Made by a program: the position numbers and the translations under genes
Assembly (NCBI RefSeq): GCF_964204865.1
Contig: NC_135252.1
Span: 10,065,383 to 10,129,382, forward strand
Reading direction: 5' to 3'
DNA length: 64,000 nucleotides
Source: Styela clava
Lineage: Eukaryota > Chordata > Ascidiacea > Stolidobranchia > Styelidae
Shown: in pieces, positions 10,695 to 22,990 of the stretch
Numbering within the stretch: the stretch's first letter is position 1
Layout: the number at the start of each line of letters is the position of its first letter
Notes under the pieces: model-generated
Databases searched by the model: none
Seen by the model: the letters and a program-made list of their open reading frames with translations, nothing else
Told to the model about the DNA's origin: nothing

Positions 10695-13600
10695 ATGAAA
10701 CTTGTGCATCGGAATATAACAAAGGATTCATCAGGGTAAATAACATTGTTTGAAAAATTTTATTTTATTTTCCGAGATTCTAAATTAAAACTGAGTTTTA
10801 CGCACGATTATCTGTTATGGAGAACACCTGTGCTAAAATATAAATCGTTATCTATAGATTACTTAAATTCATGTTTGAATCACAAATTGCGCTTGAACTT
10901 GGAAATTGTGAAAACGTTGATCATCTGCTCATTCAATTCCTAGATCTTCAGATCCGTTAATTAATCAAACAGTCGTCATTATTTTTCATGTGTAATTGTA
11001 GGAAATATTAAACCATATTGCTTAACGTTTCAGTCAAGTGACTCTCATTCCAGAAGATGGAGAGGATATGTGGCATGCTTATAATATTATCCAAGCTGGA
11101 GATAGTTTGAGATCAACCACAGTTCGTAAGGTAACCACTAGGAGTTTTTTCTGAAGACACTAAGTATAAGCTATAAATAATATGATTGTTTACACTGTTA
11201 ATGAGAATTCGACAAAACAGGGAAAAAGTGCCTCGATTAATACCTGGATTGTCTATACATGCAATTCTTGAAAAAGATATAAAAATTTTCTTAGGTGACA
11301 AAAAGTGATTATTTTTAATATTTGAGCAGACTAATAAAACTATACATGTGTAGCAGTTATTAAGTGTCTGTAAATAACATTTAATGAACTTGTGAGTATT
11401 TATTTCAAAAATGACCTATAAAGGACCTTCCGGAAAGCCCTTTTTTACAAAAGTATCAATATACCGGTAATGCTACCAAATATCCCATGTATTTTCGTAT
11501 TGAAGCTGTTTGGGGACAAAAAGAGTTTTGTAAAAAATTGGTATAATATGGTTAAATATAGAAATTTCCTTTGTGCGATTTCAACGAGGTTTGCAAGTTC
11601 CATCTTCTCATATTCTATACTTGGATCATGTTATGAAAAGATTTTTCAATTCCTATGACAATCACACTTAAATAGGTTCAAGTTGAATCGAATACTGGTA
11701 GTGTTGGAAGTAGCAGAGTACGGACAACATTGACAATCACTGTGGAAGCATTAGACTTTGATTTCCAAGCATGTGTTCTTCGGGTGAAAGGAAGAAATAT
11801 TGTGGAAAATCAGTTCGTCAAGGTAAAATGTTTATGTCAAATTTAGGACGAAAGTAACAATGTATGTTCACAGCAAGGTTGTTTTTATGGGTAAGAATCA
11901 TTGATTTTTGGGTACTCCCGAAGTATGTGAACCAAGATGGCGGACACCGGAATGTAGTATGTGTACCAGGTTAGGCCATAATTTTGGGTACAAATACTAC
12001 ATGAGTCACTTCGCTGGTCCCTGAACTCGTAATAGAACTAAAATAAGGAAAATTGGAATAAAATTATGGCCTAACCCTGACCTGGTACACATACTATGTT
12101 CCGGTGTCCGCCATCTTGGTTCACATACTTCGGGAGTACCGATTTATGTTTATGTTTCTCAATTTTTTTTATTGGTATGATTGATTCTGTCCACTTTATT
12201 AAGTTGTATTATCTGGTATTTATCCGTCTAAAGCTAATATATTTTTTAGATGGGTGCATATCATACTCTTGATTTGGAAGTCAACAGAAAGTTTACACTT
12301 GCAAAAAAATGTTGGGACAGTGTGGTGTTAGATAGAATAGGTAATATTATCTTTACATACCAGTCATATCGGAGCTAAATAATGTACATTAATCAATGGT
12401 ATTACTAATATTTCTTGTTTTGGGCAACACAGGTGTTAAATCATATTCATGGACGAGGAAAGCTGTTTATATAATCTCTAAGTATTCGGTTATCCAAAGA
12501 TTGGTGAATATTCAAGAATACCCGCTTGTAATTATCATGTATCTAGTTTGTAGTCTTGTTCTAATTCCTCCCTAGATGCTGCTTGTGATCCAACTCAAAA
12601 TTCTGATGTTGCTGCTATCGTAATGCAGGAAGGTATTGCACATGTTTGCCTTGTATTAGCGAGTATGACTTTAGTGCGAGCAAAAATAGAAATGCAGATA
12701 CCTCGTAAGAAAAGAGGCAGCTCGCAACAGCATGATAAGGTAATGTTGTTCTGATTTTATTTTGTAAATGTTATCCTGTTGTTGGTTTACTTTTAATTAT
12801 ATTAAAAAGCTTCTACATTTTTGCAGGGTGTTGAAAAGTTTTTTGATTCTGTATTGCAAGCTATTCTGCGGCATGTAAATTTTGATGGTAAGCAATGATT
12901 TTTTGATTACATTGTTTGAATGGTTTCTCAACTGGGTTGTAGCAAATAAAATTTGGTGAATTCCAGTTTTTTTTTTGTGAATGCATCGTTGTAAAATGCT
13001 GGTCTGAAGAATACTTTTGGCAGTTTTCATTCTTTGCAGTCAATGCAAAGTCACAGAGAAAGGGGCAGCGTTTTAGCACACACTGCTTCAGTCGATCGTA
13101 CTAAATAATATCCGTAATTGGTCATTTCCATATTTATGTTAGAATAAATAGTAATAAAAACATACAGTTTATACTGAATTCATTTCTTTTTTAGTTGTTA
13201 AATGTGTTCTTGTTGCGAGCCCAGGATTTGTAAAAGATCAATTTTTTGAATATATGTTCAATTATGCTGTGAAGACTGACAATAGGGTTCTTATTGAAAA
13301 TAAATCAAAGTTTTTGTTGATACATGCTTCGTCGGGTTTCAAGCATTCTTTAAAAGGTATGAAGTTTCTGTGTCCTGATTTTTTTGCTAACATAGGTATA
13401 TTTGCTGTTTTTATCTTTACTGGTTGTTGCTTTATAAAAACAACTCAATGAAAGTTTCAATGTATTATATAATTGATAAGTTACGAACGAGCCGTGCGGA
13501 AACATATGGACATGAAGTCACAACCTTCCAAGAGAGACTTATTCTCCAACTGCTCGAAAATAGAAATTGGTTTTTTGCCAAGAGTTTCGACTCTTATCCC

Positions 13601-14924
13601 AGTGACAACATGAATAACAATATCTAAATTTATAAAAATGCAAAGTTCACTCTTGGGTTGATTTGTAGCATCAGGATGAACTAAAAGAATTTTTGTATCT
13701 TGTGTGAAAAATCATTTGGTGCATGGATGCCCCAGTGTGCTTGGCATATTGTAGCCACTCTCCTGTACGCTCACAATTTATGTTTTTAGAAGTTTTAAGT
13801 GACCCTTCTGTAATTGCGAGACTGGCAGATACAAAAGCAGCAGCTGAAATACGTGCCATGGAATCATTTTATAAGATGCTCCAACAGGAACCAGACAGAG
13901 CGTATTATGGGTGAGGCTCAAATGAATAGGTTAAAACTGTGCCGGTTGCCAAAATTCTATCTACATAAAAAGAATAGATTGGCGTGTGTATGCAACCACA
14001 TAAAAAAGTAACAATAGTTGATTGTAATGAAGTAGCATCTGTTATTGCAAGTTTTCAGTCAATGCTAGCTATGCTATAAAATCTTCACTAACAAAATAAG
14101 TTATCCTAGATTTATGAACTGCTTGTTGTAACTGGATATTGTGTTTCTCCCATTTACAGTGAAAAGGAAGTGGAAAAAGCTAGCAAGGTTCAAGCAATTG
14201 ATACTTTACTGATTTGTGATTCATTACTTAGAACTCATGACGTTGCCAAACGCAGACGACTCATTGAAATTGTTGATTCAGTCCGTGAAAATGGTGGAAC
14301 TGTGCGGATGTTTTCATCTATGCATATAACAGGAGAACGTGAGTATATTCTGTGGGGTCATTTTGTAAGCCGCAAAACGCTTCATTAATCATTGCACATT
14401 TAATTATTAATCAAGTTGTGAGACTTCATTCACTAAGAATTAAATTTTTTCGCCCAATGAAAGTGAAATGCATGGTTGCAAATGTCTGTGGGTGCAAATG
14501 TACGCAGGTGCAAATGTCCGTAGGTGCAAATGTCTTTAGGTGCAAATGTCTTTAGATGCAAATGACTTTAGGTGCAAATGTCCGTGGGTGCAAACGTCCG
14601 TGGGTGCAAACGTCCGTAGATGCAAATGTACATGGGTGCAAATGTACATGGGTGCAAATGTCCGCGGGTGCAATCTATATGCGGATGCTAAAATTTATGG
14701 GTGAGAATAAATGGGTGCAAATATGTTGTCACCGAATATATAAATTCATACAAAGCTGATGAAAGTTGAGCAGCAAGATGGCAATGAACCGCCGTTATTC
14801 AACGCCAATAATTTCGTATTTTTTCATGTTAGAATTGGCGCAACTGACTGGTATTGCTGCAATGCTGCGTTTTCCTGTTCCTGACCTGACTGACGACGAA
14901 TCATCATCAGAAGAGGATGAATGA
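10695..14924 (+). CDS. PELO: Pelota/Dom34, ribosome-rescue factor
   Basis: Ten exons: 10695-10735, 11034-11130, 11676-11822, 12250-12340, 12576-12739, 12827-12887, 13195-13356, 13790-13910, 14160-14338 and 14833-14924. They close in frame to 384 aa; human PELO is 385. Similarity to pelota runs end to end: start [29 protein letters not shown] in the N-terminal Sm-like domain, [12 protein letters not shown], then the central domain with [10 protein letters not shown] (Pro-Gly-Phe at 210-212), a C-terminal domain with AIDTLLICD, and an acidic tail SSSEEDE. Pelota lacks the GGQ loop of its relative eRF1. With the GTPase Hbs1 it enters the A site of stalled ribosomes and, with ABCE1, splits them in no-go and non-stop decay. 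All introns are GT-AG. Introns 3 and 9 hold a foldback MITE and a minisatellite. A possible poly(A) signal ATTAAA lies at 14980-14985. Confidence 0.97.
11911..12140. mobile_element. Foldback MITE in pelota intron 3, 230 bp
   Basis: Near-perfect inverted repeats of about 65 bp start GGTACTCCCGAAGTATGTG and end with the complement. The flanks GATTTTTG and GATTTATG are an 8-bp duplication with one mismatch. Related, more decayed copies are at about 61089-61310 and 22889-22990. No ORF. Confidence 0.8.
14473..14674. repeat. 15-bp minisatellite in the last pelota intron
   Basis: About 13 tandem copies of a 15-bp unit, consensus GGTGCAAATGTCCGT, with variants (TCTTTA, TACATG, AACGTCC). Because 15 is divisible by three, the array is open in several frames and yields spurious repetitive ORFs. 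It sits between exon 9 and exon 10 and does not enter the coding sequence. Confidence 0.9.
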
Positions 14925-14966
14925 TTTATTTTTTAAAATTTATCTTTCCTTCTGATATAATGTTAT

Positions 14967-15603
14967 TTATTGTAATGCAATTAAATGCAATCTTGGAATA
15001 TGTATGTGATCATATTCTATGAGAAATCTTTTGGGTGCAACTGAACATTCATTTAAAAACGTTTGTTCGTTGATTGGCTGAATGAACTTTTCCGAATACA
15101 GCTGTCGACTGTTGTGTAGTATCTTTTTATATGGGATATCTCGCTTTAGAAGTGCGATAAGATGCATCAGATCGGTTTTTGAACATTTTGTGATGAATTT
15201 GAACAAATTCAGTGACCAATTTTTGAGGTGCGACACTGCACTATAATTCTTCACATAAGACAAATTGTATTTGAATAATCTGTGTCTGCTGCGTTGTACA
15301 ATAGTTATGTGGCGAAACATACAGTTAATAACTAGGTTTACCAGAGAAACTAAACTTTCAACAACGGGGGTGAAAATGCAAAAAGTATTTAACAACCGGA
15401 GCGGTGTTTTGGCTGCAGCTCATCACTGAATTCATGTCTTCACTTTTAGAAAATAACGTAAAATGATGAAGTCCAAAGCGCTCAACATTTTCGGACACCG
15501 GTGCGTATGGCAATATTGTGTTTCGTAACATCACGTTGTCACCATCTTGAGCGTATAAATAAAATTTTGGGTCGTGTTTCCAATTACCAACGTTACTCTC
15601 CAT
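14967..15603 (-). CDS. Uncertain small minus-strand gene (two overlapping frames)
   Basis: An 81-codon frame starts at an ATG at 15603 (MESNVGNWKHDPKFYLYAQD...) and stops at 15358. A 142-codon frame in another phase covers 15395-14967. They overlap by 38 bases, so an intron or frameshift would be needed to join them. The first frame has a balanced, non-repetitive composition (DGDNV, PYAPVSENVERFGLHHF) that looks more like real protein than its surroundings. I do not recognise it. Long chance frames do occur in DNA this AT-rich. No function is proposed. Confidence 0.2.
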
Positions 15604-15787
15604 TATCTACTACTGATCCCAACGTTATGCCAAATGTCGTGCTTCGAGCCTTCGCTTGCTTTTAGAAATCTTTCTGTTAGTCACCGACGCTTGCCGATAT
15701 TATCAAATCATTTGTTTGTCACCCGAAATGGGTAGCAAATATTCAAAATTGTACCTGTTTCTGTTATAACCACGTAAATAATTAAGG

Positions 15788-16504
15788 CAGTGGTTCCCAA
15801 CCTTTAGAATAAAGCTTTTTAGAATACAATCAATGGGAATCTTGCGCTTGGGACTGTCTGACGGGGTTTTTATATTAGGCACCGTCTTTGATATGACCGT
15901 CAAAATTAAGACGGTTTCTAGATTTTGTTTCCTCCGATAGAAACCCGATATTGGCCAATGTTGCTTTCTTGTCAAACCTGACTCACCTGACAAGAACCGA
16001 TGTCAGCGTCTTCCACCTGGAGATAATTGTTGTCACGGTGGTTTTGGAGTTTAGATGGACGTAATGATTCATTGCCCATTACATACAAGCAATGCATGCA
16101 TTAAGCACATTATATACTCGATTTACTTTAATAAAGCCAACGTAACTGTCTTTCCATTTTCGTATTTTGGGCATTAGAAATTTACATATGGGTTTTTTGC
16201 GTCTATAATACGATACTGAAGGTTATCTCGCAGTCTAGTGAAACCGCCCGTCTGCAGGTTAGACGGCCTACCAGCGAACTATTTTGTTTGGTAGATTTTA
16301 AATTCCATTGTGATCAAACAATACAGGCACAGAATACACCCTGTGATCGCAAATGATAAAATAATAAAACTGCTGTAAACGACTGGACGGGGAATTTCAA
16401 ATATAAAAGAAAAGTATGCAAACGAAGTCGATTTATGGTCGATTATTGACCTTGTGTCGTGACCCCCTTTGAACTGCTCCGTGGCCCCCGGTTGGAAACC
16501 CCTG
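15788..16504. mobile_element. hAT-type MITE, 717 bp
   Basis: Starts CAGTGGTTCCCAACC and ends GGTTGGAAACCCCTG, inverted with one mismatch. The flanks AATTAAGG and GATTAAGG are an 8-bp duplication with one mismatch. It has no transposase. A 96-codon minus-strand frame overlapping its left half is not recognisable. Confidence 0.75.
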
Positions 16505-16564
16505 GATTAAGGGGACTTGGTACCTTCTCGATGGTACACCCGCATGGGAAGCTGTGGACGAGAA

Positions 16565-17271
16565 CAGTGATTTTCAACCGGTGTTCCGCGACAGTGGTGT
16601 TTCATGGGAGACGTTCATGTGTTCGCGAAGAATTGGTGTTTTACAATTTTTGGTATTGGTATATTATATGGTGACAAACCAGATTAGACAAAAGTAGAAA
16701 TCAAAATTCAATAGAACGAGTATGAGGTTTAAAAAGAAGCGGTCTCTGAAGTTGATGTTTTATGACATCATAGCAGAAATTAAGATAATATGACAACACT
16801 GTTTAGAACGCACGTTATATCAATTACTCATGCCTGATATATACGTAGATATCTGAAAGGAAAGTTAAAAAAAAACGCGAAAAACATCGAAGAATAACTT
16901 CGTGTTTGTCTTTGTTTCTTATCGAAACAAACCCAAATATAGCAATAAAATGACATTGCTATTGCAAGCTTCTTACAGCCTGTTTAGATAATCCCCGTTG
17001 GTATTTTACCGTTTTGTCATCTGATTTATTAAACTCCTCTTCGTTGTTAAGCTCTATGTATCCTAAATTTAAATTTGGTATATCTTTTTCAACTTCAGTG
17101 TATAGGCCATTGGTCTTTTCTATATTTCTTTTCTATGCCAAATAAGACCGAGTTAATCATTGATTAATTAGATCGTCTATTTCTGGTAAATCCTAAACTA
17201 TGATTTGGTGTTCCGCAAACAATTTATGACATAAAAAGTGTTCCGCGGATTAAAAGGGTTGAAAATCATTG
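16565..17271. mobile_element. hAT-type MITE, about 707 bp
   Basis: Starts CAGTGATTTTCAACC and ends with the complement GGTTGAAAATCATTG (one mismatch). The subterminal GTGTTCCGCG motif also occurs inverted near the right end. The flanking octamers agree at only five of eight positions, so the target duplication has decayed. Confidence 0.65.
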
Positions 17272-17337
17272 GACTAAATTTAGAAGAAAGGCAATGAGGG
17301 ACCAAACAACTTATTTTCAACTGCTATCTATCTAAAA

Positions 17338-17604
17338 GACCGGTTCTCAAGCAGTTGGCCATGGACCACTTCTGAGCCACAGAAACATTTCCAGGTGGGC
17401 CACAAACCTATTGAAAATTGCCATAATTATTGATAAATTACTTAAACTTTGATTGTAATAGAAACGGATGTTGATGCTGCTTTTTGGCTCTGGGTGGTAA
17501 TTCTCAATTTAATCAATATCTTTGCAAAAAGAACATTTTGTTTTGCTTCTAGGTTTTCCCTTGCATGAGGAAGTTAATAATCCACAAAAGGTTGAGAACC
17601 ACTG
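17338..17604. mobile_element. hAT-type MITE, 267 bp
   Basis: The left end GACCGGTTCTCAA and the right end GGTTGAGAACCACTG are imperfect inverted repeats. The flanks ATCTAAAA and ATCTGAAA form an 8-bp duplication with one mismatch. Confidence 0.65.
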
Positions 17605-18846
17605 ATCTGAAAACTTTCAGACGCGCCGCGGTAGTTCGAAATTATGACTTTATGTCCAACTCTTGTCAACTCAAAAGCTGGCAACTCTGCAACACGTAAA
17701 CTCTAAAACTGCAACACGATTGCTTGGCATTCTGCCCATATATTTAATAATTACGGTTTAATTTGCGTAAATGTTTATTACACACGCTCTTCCAAGTTAC
17801 TCTATCGTTGTTTTTTTGCGAAGTAAAATACCGGAGAAACGATGTACATTTATTTTTACTTGGTTATGTACAAAATTGCCATGTGTGCATTATGAGCATT
17901 AACTGTTCTATCGGCAACGAAGTGGTATTGTAAAACGACAAGTGTTAAGTACCAAGTGTTGTTGTTCAGATTATAAGTATTCAATCACGAAGAATTACAG
18001 GACGCACTTTATACAAATATTAGCAATATACGCGGTTTACACGGGCTTTGTGCATACGCGGTCTATTTAATCTGTCACTAAAGTATGATACCCGGAATGG
18101 AGATGCAGATTAGCGCTTATATTTGATAAATGATTAAAATACGCCTCGGGACAAACGAACCGATGATTTATTTATTGAAAGTTCATTGTAAAATATTGAT
18201 CAAAGCATATTTCAAGAACCAGTACAAGTTGGGCCGTGTGATAATAAGACGATATAGATAGTTCAAAAGTGTTGGATTTGCAGGACAAGATATGTACACA
18301 CACGTAGGTAGGTGTAGAAATGAGTGAACTTTGCGGTAGTGTATTAGCCTTGCTGCAATTTCCCAGCTGTAAGTTGAGGAATATATACACCTTTCTTGTG
18401 TACTAAGTTTTCATTTTTGCACTGTCCAGTTTTGTAACGATATGGATGTATATCAAATTTCACTGTTACAAGAATGGTAGTGCCGTATTTCATCTTTAGA
18501 CCACCATAACAGACGTGCTCGTTAGGTACTTTAATATGATTGTGATAACTGCTAGGTCAATTTGTTTACAACTAGCAACAACAGGGCAAACGATTTTTAC
18601 ACACACATTTTGTAGCACCCTAATACACTAATTTGAAATAAAATTGATACTTTTTTGTTGTGCCCTTACTACACGATTGATATCGTTTACATCGAACCAA
18701 TGATCTGGGCCTTGTTTCACATTGTTTAACTAGCAATTCAACCAACGATTGTGTTTGTCGAACGAATCCTTGTTAACTCTATGTATGATATCTTGAGTCG
18801 TAGGTTCAAGATTTATACCATATCTAGTACATGAATAAAATTTAAA
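17605..18846. other. Aquaporin upstream region
   Basis: No ORF that I support. The 17930-18135 part recurs in diverged form at about 22140-22330, in front of the aquaporin pseudogene. It was therefore inside the duplicated segment and may include promoter sequence. Confidence 0.5.
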
Positions 18847-21495
18847 ATGGTTCGAAAGGCAGTTAGTTTGGAATATATGAAAAGAGATCCAGTCAAGCAC
18901 ATCGCGCTTCCACTGGTAATTGAATTCTGCTCACAATTCATAATGGCATTTTGGGGTATGATGACAGAAGAACCACAGCGATCACATACAATTGAGGAGA
19001 ATGGCAACAGGTATTTACTTAGTTCACTGATGGAAGACGATTTCGACTATTCTAGTATTTACTTCCAATTGAAAACATCAGGTGCAAATCACATTGTAGC
19101 GAGATTTCCAATTACGTATCATGACGAAATACAAATCACGATTGTCAAATTGAACATTATTGTATCATTCGGTTCATATACCGTGAATCCATTCGTCATG
19201 GCTTCATATGTAACTCCATTACTAAGCATAACCGATGGTACCGAATGTTAATATTTGTGTGTATGTCACGACATATGATTAAATAAAATTGATGTTGTTA
19301 TAGTCGTGGCGTCATTTATTTAATTCAGAAAAAATTATTAGGCATTTAAAAGTCATACATTTCATGACATTGATATCAATATCTTGACCTCATCCAAGAG
19401 GTATCCGCCTTCTCAAAATATGTTTATCCCTGAGACGCTGAGAGTGATGTTGCAGCCTAGTTTATATCAACATTTAAGCTTATAAGTTTGGGCATATTGT
19501 TCGTAGTTTACCACTGAACAGTCTTGATTTATTGGTAAATAGCTTTTTCTCTTTTCCAGCACTGTTGCTATCGAGGCACCCGAAAAAGATTATATGATGT
19601 ACACATTCGTACCTGCTTTCCAGACTGGCATTTCAGTATGGGTAACAATAACACTCTTCGCAAAAATGGAGTAAGTAAACAGTACTCGAAATAAGAGAAT
19701 ATATTTTCAGCCGCCATTTAACACGTCTTGATTTTGATTTTTTTTATCCTATTAAGATCACACGCAGCAAATCTTCACGGCTTTTATGTTATTGACTTAG
19801 GAATGCTATTCATTTATTACCTTGGCCAAATGACATTGTCTTACTAATTTCATCCGATATATTGGCAGTGCATAAATGCCACGCAGTGTGTTTCTCTAAT
19901 AAGGATTAAGCATTCGCAATTTATGATTGCACTATGTCGAGATGTGTGAAATGAAAAAAACTGATTTTCAATTCTGAAAAGCGTCATAGAAGACTACTGC
20001 CAATCGCCAGCGGGCCTACAACGGGATTTCAGAATCACGTACACTCGTATCATCCTATTGGAGACTTCTTTAAGCTTGAATTGTTCCGTATTGCGGCTAT
20101 CTTACACTTCATCCCACCCGGATTGCATCACAGTTTAATTAATATCATATCATTTGTATTTATTCACTCAGTGCTGCTGGAGCCCAGTTCAATCCCGCTA
20201 TCACAATGACATTGGTGGTTGTTGGTACGGTGTCACCAATACTGTTCATCCCAAACACTATTGCTCAAATGTTGGGCTCACTATGTGCAGCTTTCATGTC
20301 CCAAGTAAGTCTTTTATTTGGGAATAATTAGGTATGGAATAAAAGTGAATATTTAGATCAAATAGTTCAGCTAATTTAGTGACACTAACAGTATTCACTG
20401 AAAATTTTACTTGTGGCTAACTTTGAATGTGACACTTCAATTGCAAAGGTTCAGCAGTAATTTGAACACTCTTTCAACTTTATATTATTAGGTAATACGA
20501 GGAGCTCCTCCACAAGCTCTTATCATTCCTGACGAAGCAAGTTCATGGAGTATATTGGCCAGCGAAATGATATTTGTTGCAAGTTTCACAATTTTTGCCG
20601 CAGAATTGACGCAAAATCCTAAAAACGATGACCCTCTAGGAGCAATGGGTCTCGCCATGGCTGTATTCATGTCGATTCTTTCCGGGTGAGATATCGCAGA
20701 GTGGAGGCTATCCAACATACGCTCGTAATATGATTAAATTATTATTAATTATTTAAAATATAAAATAAACTATACGTATACCTGAAAAAAAACAGGCTTG
20801 TGGATTCATTAATTAAGGAAGATGTAACATTGATCTATATTTAAGTTATATAATTCATTATTTTTGTTCAACAGAAAATGGACAGGAGTCGTTTGTCTGA
20901 ATCCCACAAGAGTTTTTGGACCTGCAGTTCTCACAGGGGGAGATGCATGGAATCGGCACTGGTTGATATGGATAGCAGATCTTTTAGGATCAGCAGCTGC
21001 TGGACTATTTTGGCTGTAAGTTTGATATCAGTAAATACGGGGGGAAATTGTGGTAGATTTCCGAAACTCCAATAACTTTTCGGCCGTAATTTGCTTCACA
21101 ATATAATTATTTATTTTATTCAAGTTGCATTGAATTATAGTACGTCCGAAATCGCATTCAACTAATTCCCTGAAATCTTTAGAATCACTCGAGAAGGCTA
21201 AAACGGATCATGTTTGAAATGTTATATCAAATATATATATAGGCTACTCTGCGACCTGGTTCAGCTATGTATAGGTCAATGCACTTGGGGGCAGCAGAGA
21301 GTAATATTTTCCGATACCATTTATGAAACATTTCCCAGTAGATTATTTTACTGATTACTTAGCGATTAATGAATGGATCTTGTGTGTTTCAGGATTTTCT
21401 TGGCTCCTCTCGATCGCTCTTTGCTGGGAAGATTTCGGAAGAAAACAAGACAATCTCACAAAGAAGATGTATTGATGGATGAAATGAATACTTGA
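18847..21495 (+). CDS. Aquaporin, AQP8-like, with a variant second NPA motif
   Basis: Six exons: 18847-19010, 19560-19670, 20172-20304, 20492-20685, 20875-21015 and 21393-21495, closing in frame to 281 aa. Membrane helix 1 is about 19-38. Loop A carries the sequon N54-S-T, completed across the first splice. The first pore motif is NPA at 99-101 (AQFNPAIT). The second is N210-P-T with R213 (LNPTRVFGPAVL), so Ala is replaced by Thr while the selectivity-filter Arg is kept. The run WNRHWLIW after it resembles AQP8 more than the AQP1 or aquaglyceroporin groups. The C-terminus is basic and cytosolic. It should form a six-helix water or small-solute channel (AQP8 also passes ammonia and peroxide); substrate is not decided by sequence. 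Exon 1 stays open past its donor to a stop at 19251, so an unspliced short form is conceivable. Frame and the pore fold support the spliced form. Confidence 0.88.
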
Positions 21496-22332
21496 ACAAC
21501 ATTTTATAAGTGTTATTCAAAAGAGAAGATCACTAACTCCAAGTCAATGATCCTGCGGGAATGTTTTTAAGCTTAAAATTCATATAGATATATATATATA
21601 TTATTAAAATTTATTGATTTATATGATAATGACTATTATTTGAAATGGAACCACTTATAATATTTTGTATGAATCTCATCAACTCGCGGCACACCAATTA
21701 AATTAAATGCAAATTATTAATATACATGTTGCCTTTAGCATCCAAATTTCGAGTGCATTCCAGTCAAGTGTCATCCGGGTCCCAGCAAGTTTGAGTCGAG
21801 TTGAATCCCCGTCCTAACGATTTAAAGGTTAAGTTCGTGTTGCTCCGAGTTACACGTGGAGTCTGGGTCATAGTAATCAGAAATCAGCAATTTTTGTTCT
21901 CCATATTGTAATTACACGTTATACATACAAAATTAGGTGAAAAAAAGAAAAAAAAAATGCATTAGGGCGAAAGGGGACGCGACAAACCAGTACTGGTTAT
22001 CGAGCAGCGACACCTAGTATATATAGATAATCGGTAGTATAATATAGATATTCATAGTAGATTTATTGAACAAGAGTCAATTGGATAATTATGAGCCTGT
22101 ATGACAATAATGCCAGAAGATCGAAACCTTTTCTTGCCTTAAATCAAGGTTATTTTAAAAAACAATGTGTTAATTACGAAGTGTTGTTGCTGAGAATGCA
22201 CCCTATACAAATATCAGCCGTATACAGGGTGAACACGGGCTTTGGGAATAACGTGTCTATTAAATTCACTAAACTTTGATACCTAAACGAGAGATCTACA
22301 GTAGCGCTCATATGTAATAGATGATCAAATAA
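21496..22332. other. Aquaporin 3' region and duplicated upstream sequence
   Basis: AT-rich 3' flank with a (TA)n run near 21587. About 22140-22330 is a diverged copy of 17930-18135. No gene seen. Confidence 0.5.
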
Positions 22333-22545
22333 GATAGCAGATTATTTAGGAGCTACAGCAGCAGGACTTTAATGACTATGAGTATCGTAGGAAAAAATAT
22401 ACCGTGCGGTTTCTTGGAGGGTCTAATTTCATCTTACTTTTAAATTTTTCAGCCTTAATTTTCCTTAAAGTATAATTGTTTATTCCATGTAAGTTGTCGT
22501 TTGATTCATATACGCACTGCATTTAATTCAATCCTGTGAATATAT
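22333..22545 (+). pseudogene. Aquaporin pseudogene, part 1 (end of exon 5 and intron 5)
   Basis: 22333-22371 (GATAGCAGATTATTTAGGAG and on) matches the end of exon 5 of the intact gene (about 20974-21009), the part encoding IADLLGSAAAGL. The following 150 bases match intron 5 of that gene, including a TTTTTCAGCCTTAATTT stretch. Upstream, the copy passes directly into sequence homologous to the region before the aquaporin start, so exons 1-4 are deleted. The copied exon has lost its donor and frame. Confidence 0.75.
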
Positions 22546-22888
22546 GTCATGCAATCACGCTCATTTCATTCATTTTGTTAAATAAATATAACGAATATAA
22601 TAATATTTCACCGAATTGATGTATAAAGCCGCGAAAAATTTGTATAAATTTGTGCATCACAATCGTATCTATAAAATTTGGAACATTCTTATTCATAATC
22701 AAATACTATTTACTGTCTGTTCTAGTGTTAGAGTCAGTCAGACAAATAGTCCGGCAGAATCGGGCATTAACATTGTTTTGGGACATAAAGTTTTTTTTAT
22801 TGTTTAGATATAATGTATATGACATATATAATGATACCCAGGTGAGTGTGGAGTATGTAATGTTGAGCAATTTTTTTTAAGTGGATTT

Positions 22889-22990
22889 AAAGTATTCGGT
22901 CCAAGATGACGCACATCCTGAACCCCCACCTGGTAAGTATACAATATTCAGGTTGTGCGCCATCTTGGTACGAATACTTCAGGAGCGCCC
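22889..22990. mobile_element. Short foldback MITE
   Basis: AAGTATTCGGTCCAAGATG at the left is the inverse of a CATCTTGGTACGAATACTT segment at the right. The motif resembles the terminal repeats of the 11911-12140 element (ACCAAGATGGCGGAC). It may be a relative with a deleted centre. Confidence 0.55.

Noticed and set aside
14352-14759. Repetitive cysteine-rich ORFs (MCKCxxVQM-like)
   Set aside because: Produced by the 15-bp minisatellite within a pelota intron; the pelota exon chain leaves no room for them.
19011-19251. Continuation of the aquaporin first exon to a stop at 19251
   Set aside because: The GTATTT donor at 19011 joins in phase to the next exon and restores the channel fold; the read-through tail lacks membrane segments.
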